Source: Chiridota heheva
Lineage: Eukaryota > Echinodermata > Holothuroidea > Apodida > Chiridotidae
Length of the DNA: 64,000 bases
Assembly (NCBI GenBank): GCA_020152595.1
Contig: JAIGNY010002056.1
Location: 805,001-869,000 of the forward strand
Direction: 5' to 3'
Shown here: positions 12,801 to 27,800 of the stretch, in pieces
Layout of the letters: every line of letters begins with the position of its first letter
Numbering within the stretch: the stretch's first letter is position 1
Position numbers and translations under genes: made by a program
Notes under the pieces: model-generated
Seen by the model: the letters and a program-made list of their open reading frames with translations, nothing else
Database searches by the model: none
Told to the model about the DNA's origin: nothing

Positions 12801-15800
12801 TTATTACATTATCGAACAGCATTTTTGGTTCATTATAGAGATAGGGTGAAATATATAATTTACAAGAAAATTTTTTTTTTCCCTTGGTGTATTTACAAGA
12901 AAGAATCCAAATCATTTTTGAAGAAATACAAACAACGTTTTGTTGAAATTGCTAAAGACAACACAGATGTTACCAATCAATTATTTTTGTCCAAATTCAA
13001 AATATTTTAAAATTTTGCAAATTCTAAATGGAATAAGATATTAACATAGTTTTTTCACCACTTTGTTGCTATTATTTTTCTCTATCATATATAAACAAAA
13101 AAAAAATCCATGAGAATAATATTCCTTTAAAGAAATATTCCTGTGAAATTTTATTTTCAGATATATATATGATATATGAAAGAAACAGTTTGGTGTTAAA
13201 ATCATGTTGACATCTTTTTCCATTTAGGAGTTACATTTCAAAGATTATTGAAAAGTGACCTCACAGTGTACATTGTGATGGCATTAAGGCAAATCTAAGA
13301 CAATTTGTGTGTATTAATTGCCTCTTCCTAAATTACTGAGAGCATTTTTAATCATTGACATGCGAGTAACATGCCCTTTATAAGAACGTATTTTGCCTAT
13401 CTGGTCATGTACCTTACATTTTAAGTAAAAGAAAAAAACATTCAAGTTCCTTTTATAGAATAATACATAAGAATTGTCTTGAATCTGCCTTTGTGACATC
13501 ACATTTAACATTGCGAAGTCACACTTGATAGAATCATTAAAATGCAATAACTCATCAACGGAATCAGATATTAACATGATTTTTGCACCAGTTTGTTTCT
13601 TTAATAGCCCTCTACCATATACGAAAATTACAATTCAGGGGAATATTCCTTTTAAATAGTTGTCTGAGAAAGACTAATTCACTTCTCTGCACAAAAATCT
13701 ACAAATCACACAAGATAAACAAAGATTTGTTTTTACTTTCTATCATCTCCAAGGCTTACTCCAATTCCAGATAAAAAGATTGCAAGTCATATACTGCAAG
13801 TAACGTACAGTGACATAAATTGCAATTCAGTGAGTGATCAACCCTTCAAAACCCCTGCCAACACATAACACACAAATTTGAACACTTTTGCCACATTGTG
13901 AACTTTTGTTAAAACATTTGCTTCAAATATCATTGCTTTGTTTTGTTTTTGTTGGATGAATGATTATCATATTCACAGAAGTCAAACACTGATTCAAAAT
14001 TGTTTAAATTCAGAGCTTGTTGCCTGCAAGAAAACTCTTTGTCTGTTAAATTGTAGAAAATTATTGAATTGAAGAACAAAGGGAGGCAGGTAGCTCAGTC
14101 AGCTGAGCGTAAGACTGAGATGCTGGAGGTTTTAAGTCTCGAGTCCAAAGGCGATTTTTCCAAAGATATGCAGAACGATATACGCTGACATCAAGCGCGG
14201 AGGTTTTGGCTCACCGTCCTTATGAGGGGACGTAAAGCCGTCGGTCCCGATGGTAGGAGTTTTACCTCCTACCTGGTTCTCTAAACACTTCTCGAAAAGA
14301 GCAGGGTGTCAACCCAGTGTTCAACCACTTTCCATCCTGGCAAATTCATCGGGTACACACCGAAAGCAAGTCATTGTGACTTACGATGTGCTTTCCCTGG
14401 CATATGCCTAATAGTGAAATACAATACAATGTGAAAACCTTTGATTCAATTACTCACCAGGAAGTCAAACACACTGAGACCAAGCATCTCAAACGCGATG
14501 CACATGTGACCATGATAGTCAAACCAATCAAACATCTTCACACACAAGCTGAAATGAAAAACAAATACATTTTAGATACCATGTTTATACAACAATACAG
14601 GTCGGCTTCAATATTTTTTCCAAAGATCAACAAATCAACACAAAAATCAATTTGTCCGTCGCATAGACGTGTCTGAATTTGTGGTTGACCTGAAAGTTTA
14701 AAAAAGGCTGCCCGTGGAAATGTTTTGCATACATGCAATGCAAATTTTGCTGAAAACCAAGTTATCCATCCGGTTAGGTCAAGTTAATGTCATGTATGTC
14801 AAAATAAGATTGTTTGGTTGTCAACGGCAGCAGGACGTATGATTTGTCAAACGCTGCTTCCTGCTCACAGTGATTTGCCAGCAAAAATTAATTTGATGAC
14901 AAATTGCAACATATTTACCCATGTGATTTACTGTTAACATCTGTGTAAGTTTTCAAAATGATCGGTCAAACACCACAAACATATCACATCTGGTACCATC
15001 CCACTATACTAAATTGCAGACCTGCAAGAAATCTAGTTCCGGCATTTATAACTGCGGGGAAAAAACGGAAATTCGCAGGAATATTTCTATTTTCTTTACA
15101 ATCGTTTTTACATTTCTTGAGTAAGCAACAGTATATGTGGTTAACATGCTCTAAAAAGTACCCAGTGTAATTGTGCAATGTTAGTACATTAAATTGTTAA
15201 AGAGGGAAGCATATAATGATGTATTCACTACATTAATATTATATCTGTTACAATTTTTGTGGGAAGATTTTAACACCTTTATTCAGAACCGTGGAAAATT
15301 TTATAATTTCAACACTGCACCCCACTATACTAAATTGTTAATTCAGTACATCTTGATTTCTATATGGAATTTTAAGTTGCCTGGTTGGCATGCTCTTCAC
15401 GCCCGCTTAAATTCTTAATTATCACGGGTACCTGGGGCAGGCATTTTGTCAAGCCCTGACTACATGGCAAGCATATGCTACTGTTACAAACTAAAATGTA
15501 CTCGATTTACTGGGATGACCTCTTTGCAGTTCAGATCCATGTTGATGTCTAATGTGAAGTGTCAAAAAGGTTATTAAAATCTTGCAAATGAGGGTGTTTC
15601 AGCTGACGTCATGAGGTCACATAACCTCAAAGTTACTCTTGGTATACCAGATGAATACATAAAACGTAAGGAAAATATGAAGCAAAATATGAAGCAAACA
15701 AAAATTGTAATTAGTAAAAATCGCTGAACTGGTACTGGTGGGTTAGCATGTAGTATGTTTGTTGTACGTGTGATGTGACTGGGCCGTGTAAAGACGTGTA

Positions 15801-18800
15801 AAACGCAACGACACCGCTGCCCTGCCCTACAAAATGGCTTCCAGATGAGTTGGGAGTCACATGATAGAATCCCTCTATAGGAAAAGCAAGAGTATACAAG
15901 TGGAACTATGACATGTGGTTTGTCTCCACCATAAAACACGCACACATATCCAGATATACTAGCTTTAATCAGTAAAACACATTCACAAAGAATGCTATCA
16001 GAGATGCCCAACCCTCCCCCTTTTCACTAAGCACTCATTTTGTTCACAGAAACATATTTTTGCCTTCTTTACATGCTGATTACAATTCCCCAATAAAAAA
16101 AAAATGCAGTGACACTACCTGTTATATTAGTTCCTCCCTTATTTACATTTTAAGTGCCCTCAAAGTGCTCTTGATACCTTATACATGCCCTCTTTTGGTC
16201 AGTGACACCTCACCGCTTTCTGGATGAAGCTAGGGGCTTGACTATTACCCCATGTATTAAGCACCATGCAAGAAGGCAGACAGGTTCCATTTGAAAGCCT
16301 GGTATGACATGACTTAAAATCCAACCCGCAGAAAACCCAGACGGACACTGGACATTCTGCCAACTGAGCCAACACGTAAAACATACTCTTATGTGTTTTC
16401 TGTAGATAACAATAAAACTGATTTTCACATACTATCTTCCCTCTGGATCTCTCTCACTCAACTTCTGAAGGACGTTGATTTCCAGCTTGGCAGCCTCTCG
16501 GTACTTCTCAATGTTCTTGATAATTTTCAAGGCAATATGGTTATTTCTGAGGAAATTGGAAAAATGAATTAAACCCCACAACATCCACTAATTTCATTTC
16601 ATTGTTAAAAGGTTACACAGGCAAAAGTAAAGGTGGTTATTCTGATGTACCTAGAAGAATTGAATACCAGACAATATATTTCATTAGGCCGCAATAAAAA
16701 ATATATAAGTTGAAGTTGCCGAAAATCAAATAAAAGACTTCAGTGCCCTAGCTTTGCTTTTTCAGAGGATTCACTGATAGTCCACCCCTTCCCCTTTTTA
16801 TCAGCAAAAAATGTTAAATACATAAACAAATCTAGCACTCTGCCCCTTTTAAATGGGGTGTAAAAGTGTCATAAAAATAATAACCAGACATAGAAAACGA
16901 TGCAAATCCCCTCGCCGCAAATAACATGCTTTTCAGCTTATGTCACAACTGCCATCCCACGATCTGTTCTACATGTCCCATCCTATATTCCTCCTTATGG
17001 GAAATCATACATGAAATCCAGATACCATTCCACCATGTGACCCATATGCCATCACACCTGCAATCAAGACATCTCACCAATTGCCTTGCCACCCTGTCCT
17101 ATATACCATGCCACCCTGTCCCACATGCCATCACTCCGTCCAAAATACAATGCCACCCTGTCCCACATCACATCCCTCCCTGTACCATCCTACCCTGTTG
17201 CACATGCCATCCTTTCATGTACCACATGCCATTCCACCCTGATGCTACAGGCCATTCCATCCTAACTCATCCCACCTGAGAGCCAGATGACATGCCATCA
17301 TGTCTCACATGGCATTCACATTTCATGCCACCCTGTCCCACCTGGCACCCTGTCTCTTCATGCCACAATGTCCCTTCATGCTACGCTGTCCCTTCATGCC
17401 ACCTGTCCCTTCATGCCACCCTGTCCCTTCATGCCACAATGTCCCTTCATGCTACGCTGTCCCTTCATGCCACGCTTTCCCTTTATGTCACCGTCCCTTC
17501 ATGCCACGCTGTCCCACATGCTATCCCACCCGGTCCCACATTTCATCCCATCCTGTCCTCCATGCCATCCCACATTAATCCTAATTCCTACATCTACCAA
17601 TCTTTTTGCTATCTTCCACCAACATTTTTTCCTCTTAATTTACATCCCTCACTTCTATAAATTCAACATGCTCAGTCACCTACTACCCCCTCCCCCTTCC
17701 ATACTCTGTTCATCTACCATTCCCCTACCATCCTCTACTCATCAAGATGCTCCACTCACCTGCCATTCCCCATTCACCTACTATCCCCCATTCACCTAAC
17801 ATTCCCCATTCACCTAACAACACCCATTCACCTAACAACACCCATTCACCTACCACCCCAACCCACCTTTTGACATCCACTCATCTACCCCTGACCAAAT
17901 CGTCATTCCTACCTTTACAATAACCCTGTCCCACCTGGCACCCTGTCCCACCTCACTCCATAGCATTCCCCCTGGCACCCCACCTGGCACCCTGCCCTAA
18001 CTTAAATCTGACACTTCCAATAGAAACAACTTTTTTCCCCTTATAAGCCAAATAGGGCTGATCTATCCACCAAATCAGAATGAAAATTCATTGCAGATTA
18101 ACTTTGGAGTTTATCATTGAGTCTATTATATTTCTAGACTAATCTAGAAAAACCTTGTTTTTCACTATTCATTCCCAAAACACTTTGTTATAAATTCCAT
18201 TCAGTCCTCGGTTTTATTATTCAACTTTTTTTTCCATCCCAGAACAAATCCTTTAATTGCTGCTATTAAAGTCTGGAATGCATTTGTTGTCCTTTTCATA
18301 TAAATTTATTTTCATAAAAATAGTTGGAATTCTTTTCCTAGGGCAGCAATCTTTTGTTTCCTAGCAGCTAAACAATGTATGAGGGCCTGACAGACAATAG
18401 AGGTGGACAGACGAACAGACAAACGGTAAAGATACTATTAGGGCAGCAATCTTTTGTTCCCTAGTAGATAAACAATGCATGAGGCCTGACGGACAATAGG
18501 TGGACAGATGAATGGACAAATGGTAAGTAAAGATACTATATCCTCTCACCAACAGCAAGGGGATAATAACATAGTATTGCCACTTCAACAAACATTGAAT
18601 TTTCATCACCGTCAGCATCAACGCCCTCATTACACACTGACAGTTGTAACACTTAACTCCGAGTTCATAGGCAAGAATTCATGATATAAAATATACAGTA
18701 TCTCAAATGCTTCAAAAATACCTCAGGTCAATATGAAATATACAGTATCTCAAATGCTTCAAAAATACCTCGGGTCAATATGAAATATACAGTATCTCAA

Positions 18801-21800
18801 ATGCTTCAAAAATACCTCAGGTCAATAAAAATGGAAAATAAATCACATTTTCTTTCTTACAATCTCAAAAGCAAACCCTGACATTACCTAATGTCATCAA
18901 AGTTAAAGGTATTCCCCTAGCTTGATTTGAAAAGGGGTTGGGTGCTAGATTTCGCCCCTCATAGTGATGAATGTAGTAGGTAGGAAAATACTGTGGTTTT
19001 GAGAAAATTCATATTAAAGATTCTTCAATGTTTGGATATAATTTTCATTGTGATTCTGAAGAGCAAAATACTTTTTACCTCGTTGAAGAGGGAACACGGT
19101 TGACTTATTGCATGTTCTTATGCAAATAAATCAATCACTTTTCTTTTATGCTTATTTTAGTCACAAATAGCGTTGCGGGGTAGTCACGTTTGTGTACTAC
19201 AAGTAGTGTTGCTTCGTCACTCCATTACCGGGATTCCCCTAATGTGATACGAACATAGTGTTCACTTCCACTACATTATATCTCAGTACACTAGGCCAAA
19301 TTCATATACCAACATAAGTAAAATACTTTGATATATACCCTAATAAATAACACAGTACATACAAAGAGCATTGCAAATTCTTTAAAATGCCTATGAAAAG
19401 CTATTTTCTGCCAGAAAAATTTCCTCAACTTACAAAAATACTTGCAAACAAATGTACCCAACCGTACTTGCCTACGGAATGATTGTAACCACTACTTACT
19501 GTATCTAATACAGGCAGCATGCTAGTTCTTAATCATTTCAAAAAAACCTTTCTTTTTCTTACAGCTGTGAACGTTTAGGGATTTTAGTAAACGTGTACAC
19601 GCAAAAAAAAAGCGAGCGTGTATTGTTTACACGCGTTTAAGTACCGTAATTTTCGAAAATACACCAAAATTGCTCCAAATTTTCGATGCGAAGTTAAAAA
19701 AATCGCGCAACCAGTATGGCAAAAGTATTGACTCCATTGCCCAAATAGACGCTTGAATTTTTCTTTCCAAATCGTAAAAAGTTTTTTTCTACAGTATAAA
19801 GCATTATTTTTATGGAAAATATGCATGGAAATTCAGTTTAGAAAGAACAGTCAACTTCCTTTCATCTTTGCACCTAGAATTTTAGCTCTGTCAAAACCTT
19901 TTTATGTTTCTTCATTTTGCAATATTTTTTCTTTCTTGCAAAATTTATTTGACTTATCAGGTAATAATTACATGTTAACTGTACTGATTGTCACAATTGA
20001 ATATTTTGACTGTTTATTGGTCGATTTAACAGCTTGTAAAACGGGCCTTGATTGAGTGGGATTTAAAGCCTTATCAATCAGTCCTATTGTTAGTTTCACC
20101 ATTTACTGCTGCGCATTCACGGTGCATTTCACAAGTTAGCCTTCTCAGATTTTGGTGAAATCGAAAGTGCAAAATATCCCCATTCATAGGTGATTACTGG
20201 GCATTTGTGATTCTCACATTTAAAAAGGATTATGCTAATCAGGTTTACATTTTGTAAAAAGTCATTGATTGGAATTTTGTCAGCCGAATGTGTGTGTGAT
20301 TTGAATCATGATTGATCTTACTGATTTTCAACAGCAAGACTTGACTATAAAAAATGATTACTCACAATGAAGTATTTAGTAAACGTTTACAAGGATTTGC
20401 GAGCGTGTAGCATGTACATGCTAAACAGTTGCAGCTCTACTTTTTTGTTCAACACAAATTTCTTTAACTGATTTCTGGAATTTTCTCAAATATGCCATTT
20501 ACGATCAAGAAACTTTGCAATACTTGACATTGTGATTCTGGACTGTGGTCACCCTTTCGGGTTATTTTTGAGGCAATTTTATTGTGAAGAAACAAAAATG
20601 GAACTCGATTGTTCCCAATCTTTATTACACCAAGGTATTTTTGAAGCAGTTTGAGAGGTATTTCATACCATGTGAAGTCTTGCTTATGAACTCTGACCTA
20701 GTGGTCCAACTGTCAGTATGTAATGAGTGTTGATGCTGACAATGATATGTGAATTTGTTTGTGGCATTAAAAAGCCAAAATGAAATTAGCTTTTTATTTG
20801 AGGGTTTTCATTGTTGAATGACTGAAAGGAACGTGTAGTCCAACCTTCTATACATGACAACTTGTGTGCAGATACATGCAACTGTTTTTATTTGGGATCT
20901 AAAAATTAGTGCTGTCACTACACATAGCTCTATTACGATCGATTAATCCTTGAAGAAGAGTATCGCGATATAACGTAGTATCATGATACTTTTCAAGAAA
21001 ACTGACTCAAGACACAAATTGTCAATATCACTAACGATCATGGAATTGCAAATTACTCCATGGACGCAACAAAAAATGATCTAGCAGACATGACTATGAA
21101 TCATCAAAGTGAGAGCCTGGGTGGCACATTCTTCACTAATTTTTCATTCCTTTTGCCAGTGTGTGGTGACGGAGCACGATTTTTATTTAGTTTCTTTTAT
21201 ATTTCACGATCATTTTGCACATTTTTATTGGCCTAAACTTGACTTCTAGATTAACATTAAAATTGTAACATACGAAGCAGCCTAGCCTAGTTGCACAAAA
21301 ATTTCTTAGTCAAGTATTACGTTTTTGGTATCGCGATATGTCGCGAGAGGCATATTTCATGTCATGGAACAGAAGATATCGCGATAATCATTATCTCATG
21401 ACAGCACTACTAAAAACTCCACAAAACTCCCCAAAATATTTTTGAACACTTTTTTCCACTCCCAGGATTTGGGATAGTAGTTACCAATCTTTGTTGTCGG
21501 AATTGCGCAATACCGGGACTAATATGAAACCAAAAACGCTAGTCACAAAAACATTCGCCACTATATGAAATGGATGTACAGTCGTAAATGTTTTTAAATT
21601 CGTCATTACGGAAATAGAGGAACTATTTGTTGAGAGACATTAATGCAAGCAAAGCCCTGCACATTTTGTTGGCGTCGGGTTGAATGGCATGTGGGGTTGA
21701 ATGGCATGTGGGGTTGAATGGCATTTGAATGGCCCATGGGGTTGAATGGCCCGTGAGATTGAATGACCAGTGGGGTCGAATGGCCCATAGGAGGGTTGAA

Positions 21801-24800
21801 TGGCCCGTAGGAGGGTTGAATGGGCCGTGGGGTTGAATGGCCTGTGGGGTTGATTGGCCCGTGGGGTTGTTGCATGGCCCGTGGGGTTAAAGAGGGACAG
21901 GCTGTGTCAAAAGAGGGGCAGGCTGGGCCAATAGAGGGGCAAGCTGGGCCAAAAGAGAAGCAAGCTGGGCCAATCTTCTATAACAGCAAAGCTAGGGCAC
22001 TGATTTATCTTTTAATCAGTCTAAAACTCAATAACTCGGATAAATATTCCAATAAAAAAGTGGAATAAATATTTGTTCACTTATCTACCACTCAAAGATT
22101 TTGCTAAAATAAAATCATAAACAAACATTCACTATTTTGGCCTCATCTTTCTCTTCATTGGCCAGTGATCTATTCTGGGCAACTGGACTGAAAAACTTAC
22201 CCTGTTTGGTAATCCTTACACTGAACGACTTTCCCAAAAGTGCCTTCTCCAAGGGTGCTCAAGACCTCATCTGAAAATGAATATTCAGAAGATAGAATTA
22301 CATCCTGTTCATTGGCACAGATCAAAACCAATGGCAATGCTGCTTTGTCAATGTGTAAGTGGTTTATCAATGGGGGGAGTGGTTTGTTAATGGGGAGTGG
22401 TTTATCAATGGGGGAAGTGGTTTGTCAATGGGGGAATGGTTTGTCAATGGGGGAGTGGCTTGTCAATGGGGTAGTGAGTGGCTTGTCAATGGGGTAGTGA
22501 GTGGCTTGTCAATGGAGGGAGTAGTTTGTCACTGAGGGAGAGGCTTGCCACTGAGGGAGAGGCTTGTCAATGAGGGAGTAGTCTGTTGATCATTTGAACC
22601 CAAATTTCAGATCTGTACAATGCTTGAACAGAACAAAAGTTCTTCTTAAAATCAGTAATATTTTTGCAACAATTCATGATGATTGTATTCAATATTTGAA
22701 CAATTTATTAGTTGAACAATTTATTAATTGAACAATCTAATATTTGAACAATCTATTATTTGACCAAAGCAGCATTCCTCAAAGGTTGATCAGGGAAGTA
22801 TCACCCGATACAGTCGCAGTACAACAAAAACATATCTGGCGCAGTTGCGTGGCCCACATGCTAACCCTATAATCTTCCAACAGTAATCATCTCTTCTATA
22901 CCCATGAACACAAAACACGCCAATCAACAGTTCAAAGGTCAATCTTTCATTAACTCTATTTGTTGTTTTGATTACCCAGATTCCCACTGATTCCTGTCCC
23001 TACATTAATAATAATAATTCATATAATTCAACTGCAGTATAAATTTGACTCCATTGATTTCATAGATTCAAAAGGGCGGATAATGTACATCCACTCTAAA
23101 AAACAAAATCTGTTGAAAAACGACTTATAACTGAAAATCAACACACAGCACACATCCATTTATACATTTTCTGTAAAAATTAATACTTAAGCTAACACTC
23201 CAATAACTAATATTTACTGAAGAAGAGAAAAAAAATAATTAAAAAAATATTTTGTGTGTTGATGTCTATGTTAAAGATATTATTGCATAGAGGTATTACA
23301 AGTGTGAAGATGTCTTGTTTAGAAATAACATGCAAAAAGTGTATGTGTCGTGTGGGTTTATGATCAAAATAAAGATGTGATGTTTGTATGTATGGGGCTT
23401 AGGATATCTACTGAATTACGGAACAGCTTGTGTACATCTTGCTTGCAACATGTCTCCCTGCCGATACACTAGATGCCCGTCCTCATCATCGACCACACTT
23501 TTCCTCCTTCCATCTGTCTTGTGACTCTTCTGTTATTCCCACGGTAACAGTCACACAATGCATCAACGATGAGATGAACCCGAGTTCAGGCAATCAAAGG
23601 GGTGGTGAGGTGGTTGGTAGTGGAGTATTCGGAATGTTCACCATTACAAGCGTCATTAATTCATTGCAGTTGGGTATTCAATGATGACAGCAAATTCATT
23701 CGTTTGTGTCAAGACAATGCCACCCAGAAAGGTTTACATAAATAGAAAATGGATGCAAAAAATGGCATACAAATTGCAGATCAATCTGGTATGAATCAAT
23801 GTCATGCCATAATTACTTAAAGGGAACATCAATGCCTGCACGAGACAAGCTTTAAAGACCAGTACAGAAAGGATACCAATCAGATTTATAGGAGTCTGAA
23901 AAAGTTGGACTCTTTAAATAGAAATATATATATATACCAAAAAAAAAATAAAGAGCATAGCAATCTTTTCTCAAGAGTACAACTCTTTCCAACTTGACCC
24001 TCAATTTGAAATTGATACGTCTCAAAAAGCAAAATTTAGGGAGAATTACCAAACATGAATTCAAACTGACTGATAAGAAAGATATCCTTTCTATACCACA
24101 AACCCAAAACTGCCTTATTGAAGGTTATCCAAACCCATGTTAGGGAGCTGAACACAGTGTGTATGTAATTCATTACGTAGGACTAACGAGTCATATTTTC
24201 TAATCCTGCTGAAACATATTTTTCTTGCATATTTATACAAAATTTGATTCTCAGATAATGCAAATTTTAATCAGGATAATGTCAATCCTAAATCATAATG
24301 AATTTGTTTCTACAATACTAAATATAAACTATAAATAGCATTAGGCAAGTTTCAAGCTTGCAGCCGATAATCGATTTAATGAACTTTTTTTCAGAACTGA
24401 CTTCTGTTCTACCTCAGGATTCACGTGAAATACATTTTTTTTTAATTAGCTTTCACAATACTGATATTTAGCCAAACTTTCTTTAAACACTGTCTAAATG
24501 ATTGAGCAGTTTGTTTGTTAAGATCATTAGAAACTTTGTAATGTATGGCATGTCTAATCACATATACCAATGTTGGCTGAACTATGCCTGTTTTCACCTA
24601 TAAATACCGATTGTAACAGGAGAATGTGGTGTTTCACTAATTAAATTGATTGGCTCTTTGTATAATGCCATTCTATTGGATGGAGCATGAAAATGTAACC
24701 CACAACAATCGTATAATGCAGATTTAATGCAAACATTCCGAAAGTCAGTAACACCAGACCCCTAGCTTGATTTAAAAAGGGGACAAGGTGCTAGACTTGT

Positions 24801-27800
24801 TGAGGGGTACATTAATGCACACGCGAAGCGCTGCATCTTTTCAGCTTGGAGTCCAGGGGCCCCCTTAAGGTTCAATCCCATGGTGAAGAAGCTCTGAGAT
24901 TTTAGCTTTAATCATACCTCAGAATGAAACTATTCTGACTGACCGATATTGATAAGGACCATTCATGAGCCAAACAGGACAATTGCTTACTATGCTATCA
25001 TTCTGTATCCATTTGAGGTTAATTAAGATTATTAAGTTATAAAAATAACATTTTTTTTGTGTCATGAGGGGCAGGGCGGGCCCACGGAGGGGGAGGCCGC
25101 CCCTGTAAAACAGCAAAGCTAGGGGTCTGGCAAGTAACTTTGTTTTACCATTTAAATGGGATTCTAAATACCAGCATCCTACACACCTTTACTAAACTAG
25201 GATGCCAATGACAATGCAACCCAGAAGAGTTAATATAACCCAATTTTAATTCAATAAATATACCACTTATTTTCTTCAGACAAACATTTCTATCAGTCGG
25301 TAACAGAGTGCAAGGTAACTTACCTCCCGAGTTCTCTGTGTAAAGAATTGTAAAGTTACTTAAAATTAGACACCCAAACCAACCCCAGTACTCTTAACTG
25401 GCACAAAGTGTGCATTGTACTGTTGCACTAAGCAAGAAGAAAACTTCTCCGGAAGTCTTGTAACTTTAAAAAAAACCTATTTCAAAATTTGTGATACTGT
25501 GTATTTGTATTACGCTCAACCTTTCATGACCCATGCACAGGATTTAATACTCCCAATAACCCATTACAGGGTTTGATACTCAAAGGAATATTCCCATGTT
25601 TTTAAAGGAATATTCCCATGTTTTGAAGAAAATATTCCCATGTTTTAAAAAAATATTTCCATGTTTTTAAAGGAATATTCCCATGTTTTTAAAGGAATAT
25701 TCTCATGCTTTTAAAGGAATATTCCCATGTTTTTTTATAACCTTTCATAAGAGAAATTTTCTAGAAACAATTTAGTACAAAAATCATGTTGATATGTTAA
25801 TTCCTACAAGGAGATACTCAATTTTTAAGGTTCGCAAAAATGCCAATAAACGAATAGGAAAAGGCTTAGTTTTGTATTAATAAAACCTGCTAGAAAAATA
25901 AATTGATGAAAGTACTTCAATAACTTTTAGAAAATTGTTTTTATTATACAGAAACAACCAATCAATATTCAAAGAAATACATAAACATTTGCAATGGAAT
26001 TGCCTCTATGACATCAAACACTAATTCATCATACTGTACAAAAACTTTAAAATGCAATTAAGACATCTTTAAAAATCTCTTAAATGGAATATGATATCGA
26101 CATGATTTTTGTACCAAATTGGCTTTAAGCGTATGCTCTTTCAAATAAAATTTTACAAAAAACTATGGGAATATTCCTGTAAATACATAAGCCAAAAATT
26201 CAATACCCAGTCAAAGTACATTCGGTCAAACTTTCTACAAAGGGAATCACAAGAAAAACCAAAAACAATTTGGGAATTTGTTTTATCATAACTGCCCACA
26301 ATTAATTGACCTGCTTTGTAATTTAACCAAACACGCCCCTCCCACACTCCCTGCTGAGATCTATGAGCATATTCTCCCACCTTGTAACCTATAACAAAAA
26401 GAACTTATCAACCCACCAAAGATGTAGTACTGTAGGAATGTTCTCCTGTTCTTTTCTGCTTGTGACGCCGCCTCTTACTTCTGTGGTGGCTTTTTGATCT
26501 CTGTCTTTCTCTGTAGTCGGTGTAGTCATCGTAGTACTTGTTCTCTCTGTGACGCCTTCTTGAGGGTGAGCGATAACGGTGACGACTGCAAATGATCAAT
26601 GAGAAAAACTTAAAGTAAAACATAAATTGCAGGATATAATACAGGAAAGCAATGAGTCATCGACCCTTGGCTTTGCTGTTTCACAGGGGTGGTCCGCCCT
26701 GCCCCTCTGTGGGCCCGCCCTGCCCTTCATAAGAATTGTGTTTGTTGTTTTTTTATCAATTTTTTTAACTTTATAATCTAAATTAACCTCATAAATGAAA
26801 TACTTTACACGGATACAGAACCCAGAATGATAGACTGTTCCTTATCAGTCAGAATAGCATCATTCTCAGATGTATGATTATAATGTAGCTAAAAACAACA
26901 TAAGGGATTCGTAACTACAACCGGGATTTCCGGGAGTAATAAAAACTTGAAAAACCAGTCTTTCCCAGTTTTTTTAACAAAAAATTGAGTGAATAAATGT
27001 CAAACTAGAACAGTAAATATCATCATGGTTCGCATGCCCATGCAAATTGACACCCATATCATATGACCCAGACAATTATAAAAATGGCATCTCAGACTAA
27101 GTCCTACATGGCATCCCATGTCCCACATGGCATCCCACCCCATGTCCCACATGACATCCCATCTCTTGAGACATTCCACCATATCTACCACATGGCATCC
27201 GACCCCATGTCCCACATGACATCTCACCCACCCCTTGTCCCACATGGCATCCCATCCTGTGTCCCACATGGCATCCCACCCTACAGTATGTCCCACATGG
27301 ATCCCATCCCACGTCCAAAATGACATCCCAACCCATGTCCCACATGACATCCCATCCCATGTCCCACATGGCATCCCACCTTATGACCCACATGGCATCC
27401 CAACCTATGTCCCTAATGGACCCCATCCTACATTTATGTCCCACATTAATTCAACCATATAACCACATGACATCCCTCTTTAAGTTCCCCATGGCATCCC
27501 ACCTAATGTCCCGCATCAGTGGCTTACCACCTGATGTGATGTTGTGCCACATGGCATCCCACCTTGTCCAAAATTTGATTTCTTTGCTGTTTTTTTTGCT
27601 GAGTATCTGCTGTACAACCAACGCAATGTCTTTCAATCTTCGGTATAGGATTTGCAGTGAGCACGTTATGCCTGGTATGTAGGCTGTCTGCATAAAACGA
27701 ACATTTAGATGGCATGTACGTTAAAGTTACTTATCGTATACCCAGTGAATGTATCAAACGTTAGGAAAATATAGGGAGAAATCGCTGCCACGAATAAAAA

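Noticed and set aside
14081-14160. tRNA gene
   Set aside because: Only the A and B boxes resemble a tRNA; arms do not pair properly and a SINE body follows. Also rejected at 2384, 44530 and 60080.
16926-17799. Overlapping plus-strand frames up to 170 codons
   Set aside because: They follow the CATGCCACCCTGTCCC minisatellite; peptides are His/Pro/Cys repeats that shift with the period.
26331-26390. Extra CLK exon before exon 4
   Set aside because: An acceptor-like TTATAG exists but no donor in a sensible frame, and the encoded peptide does not resemble the CLK linker, which is found complete at 23436-23529.
27000-27682. Frames on both strands rich in Trp-Asp-Gly or His-Pro
   Set aside because: Artefacts of the CCCACATGGCATCCCA array inside a CLK intron.
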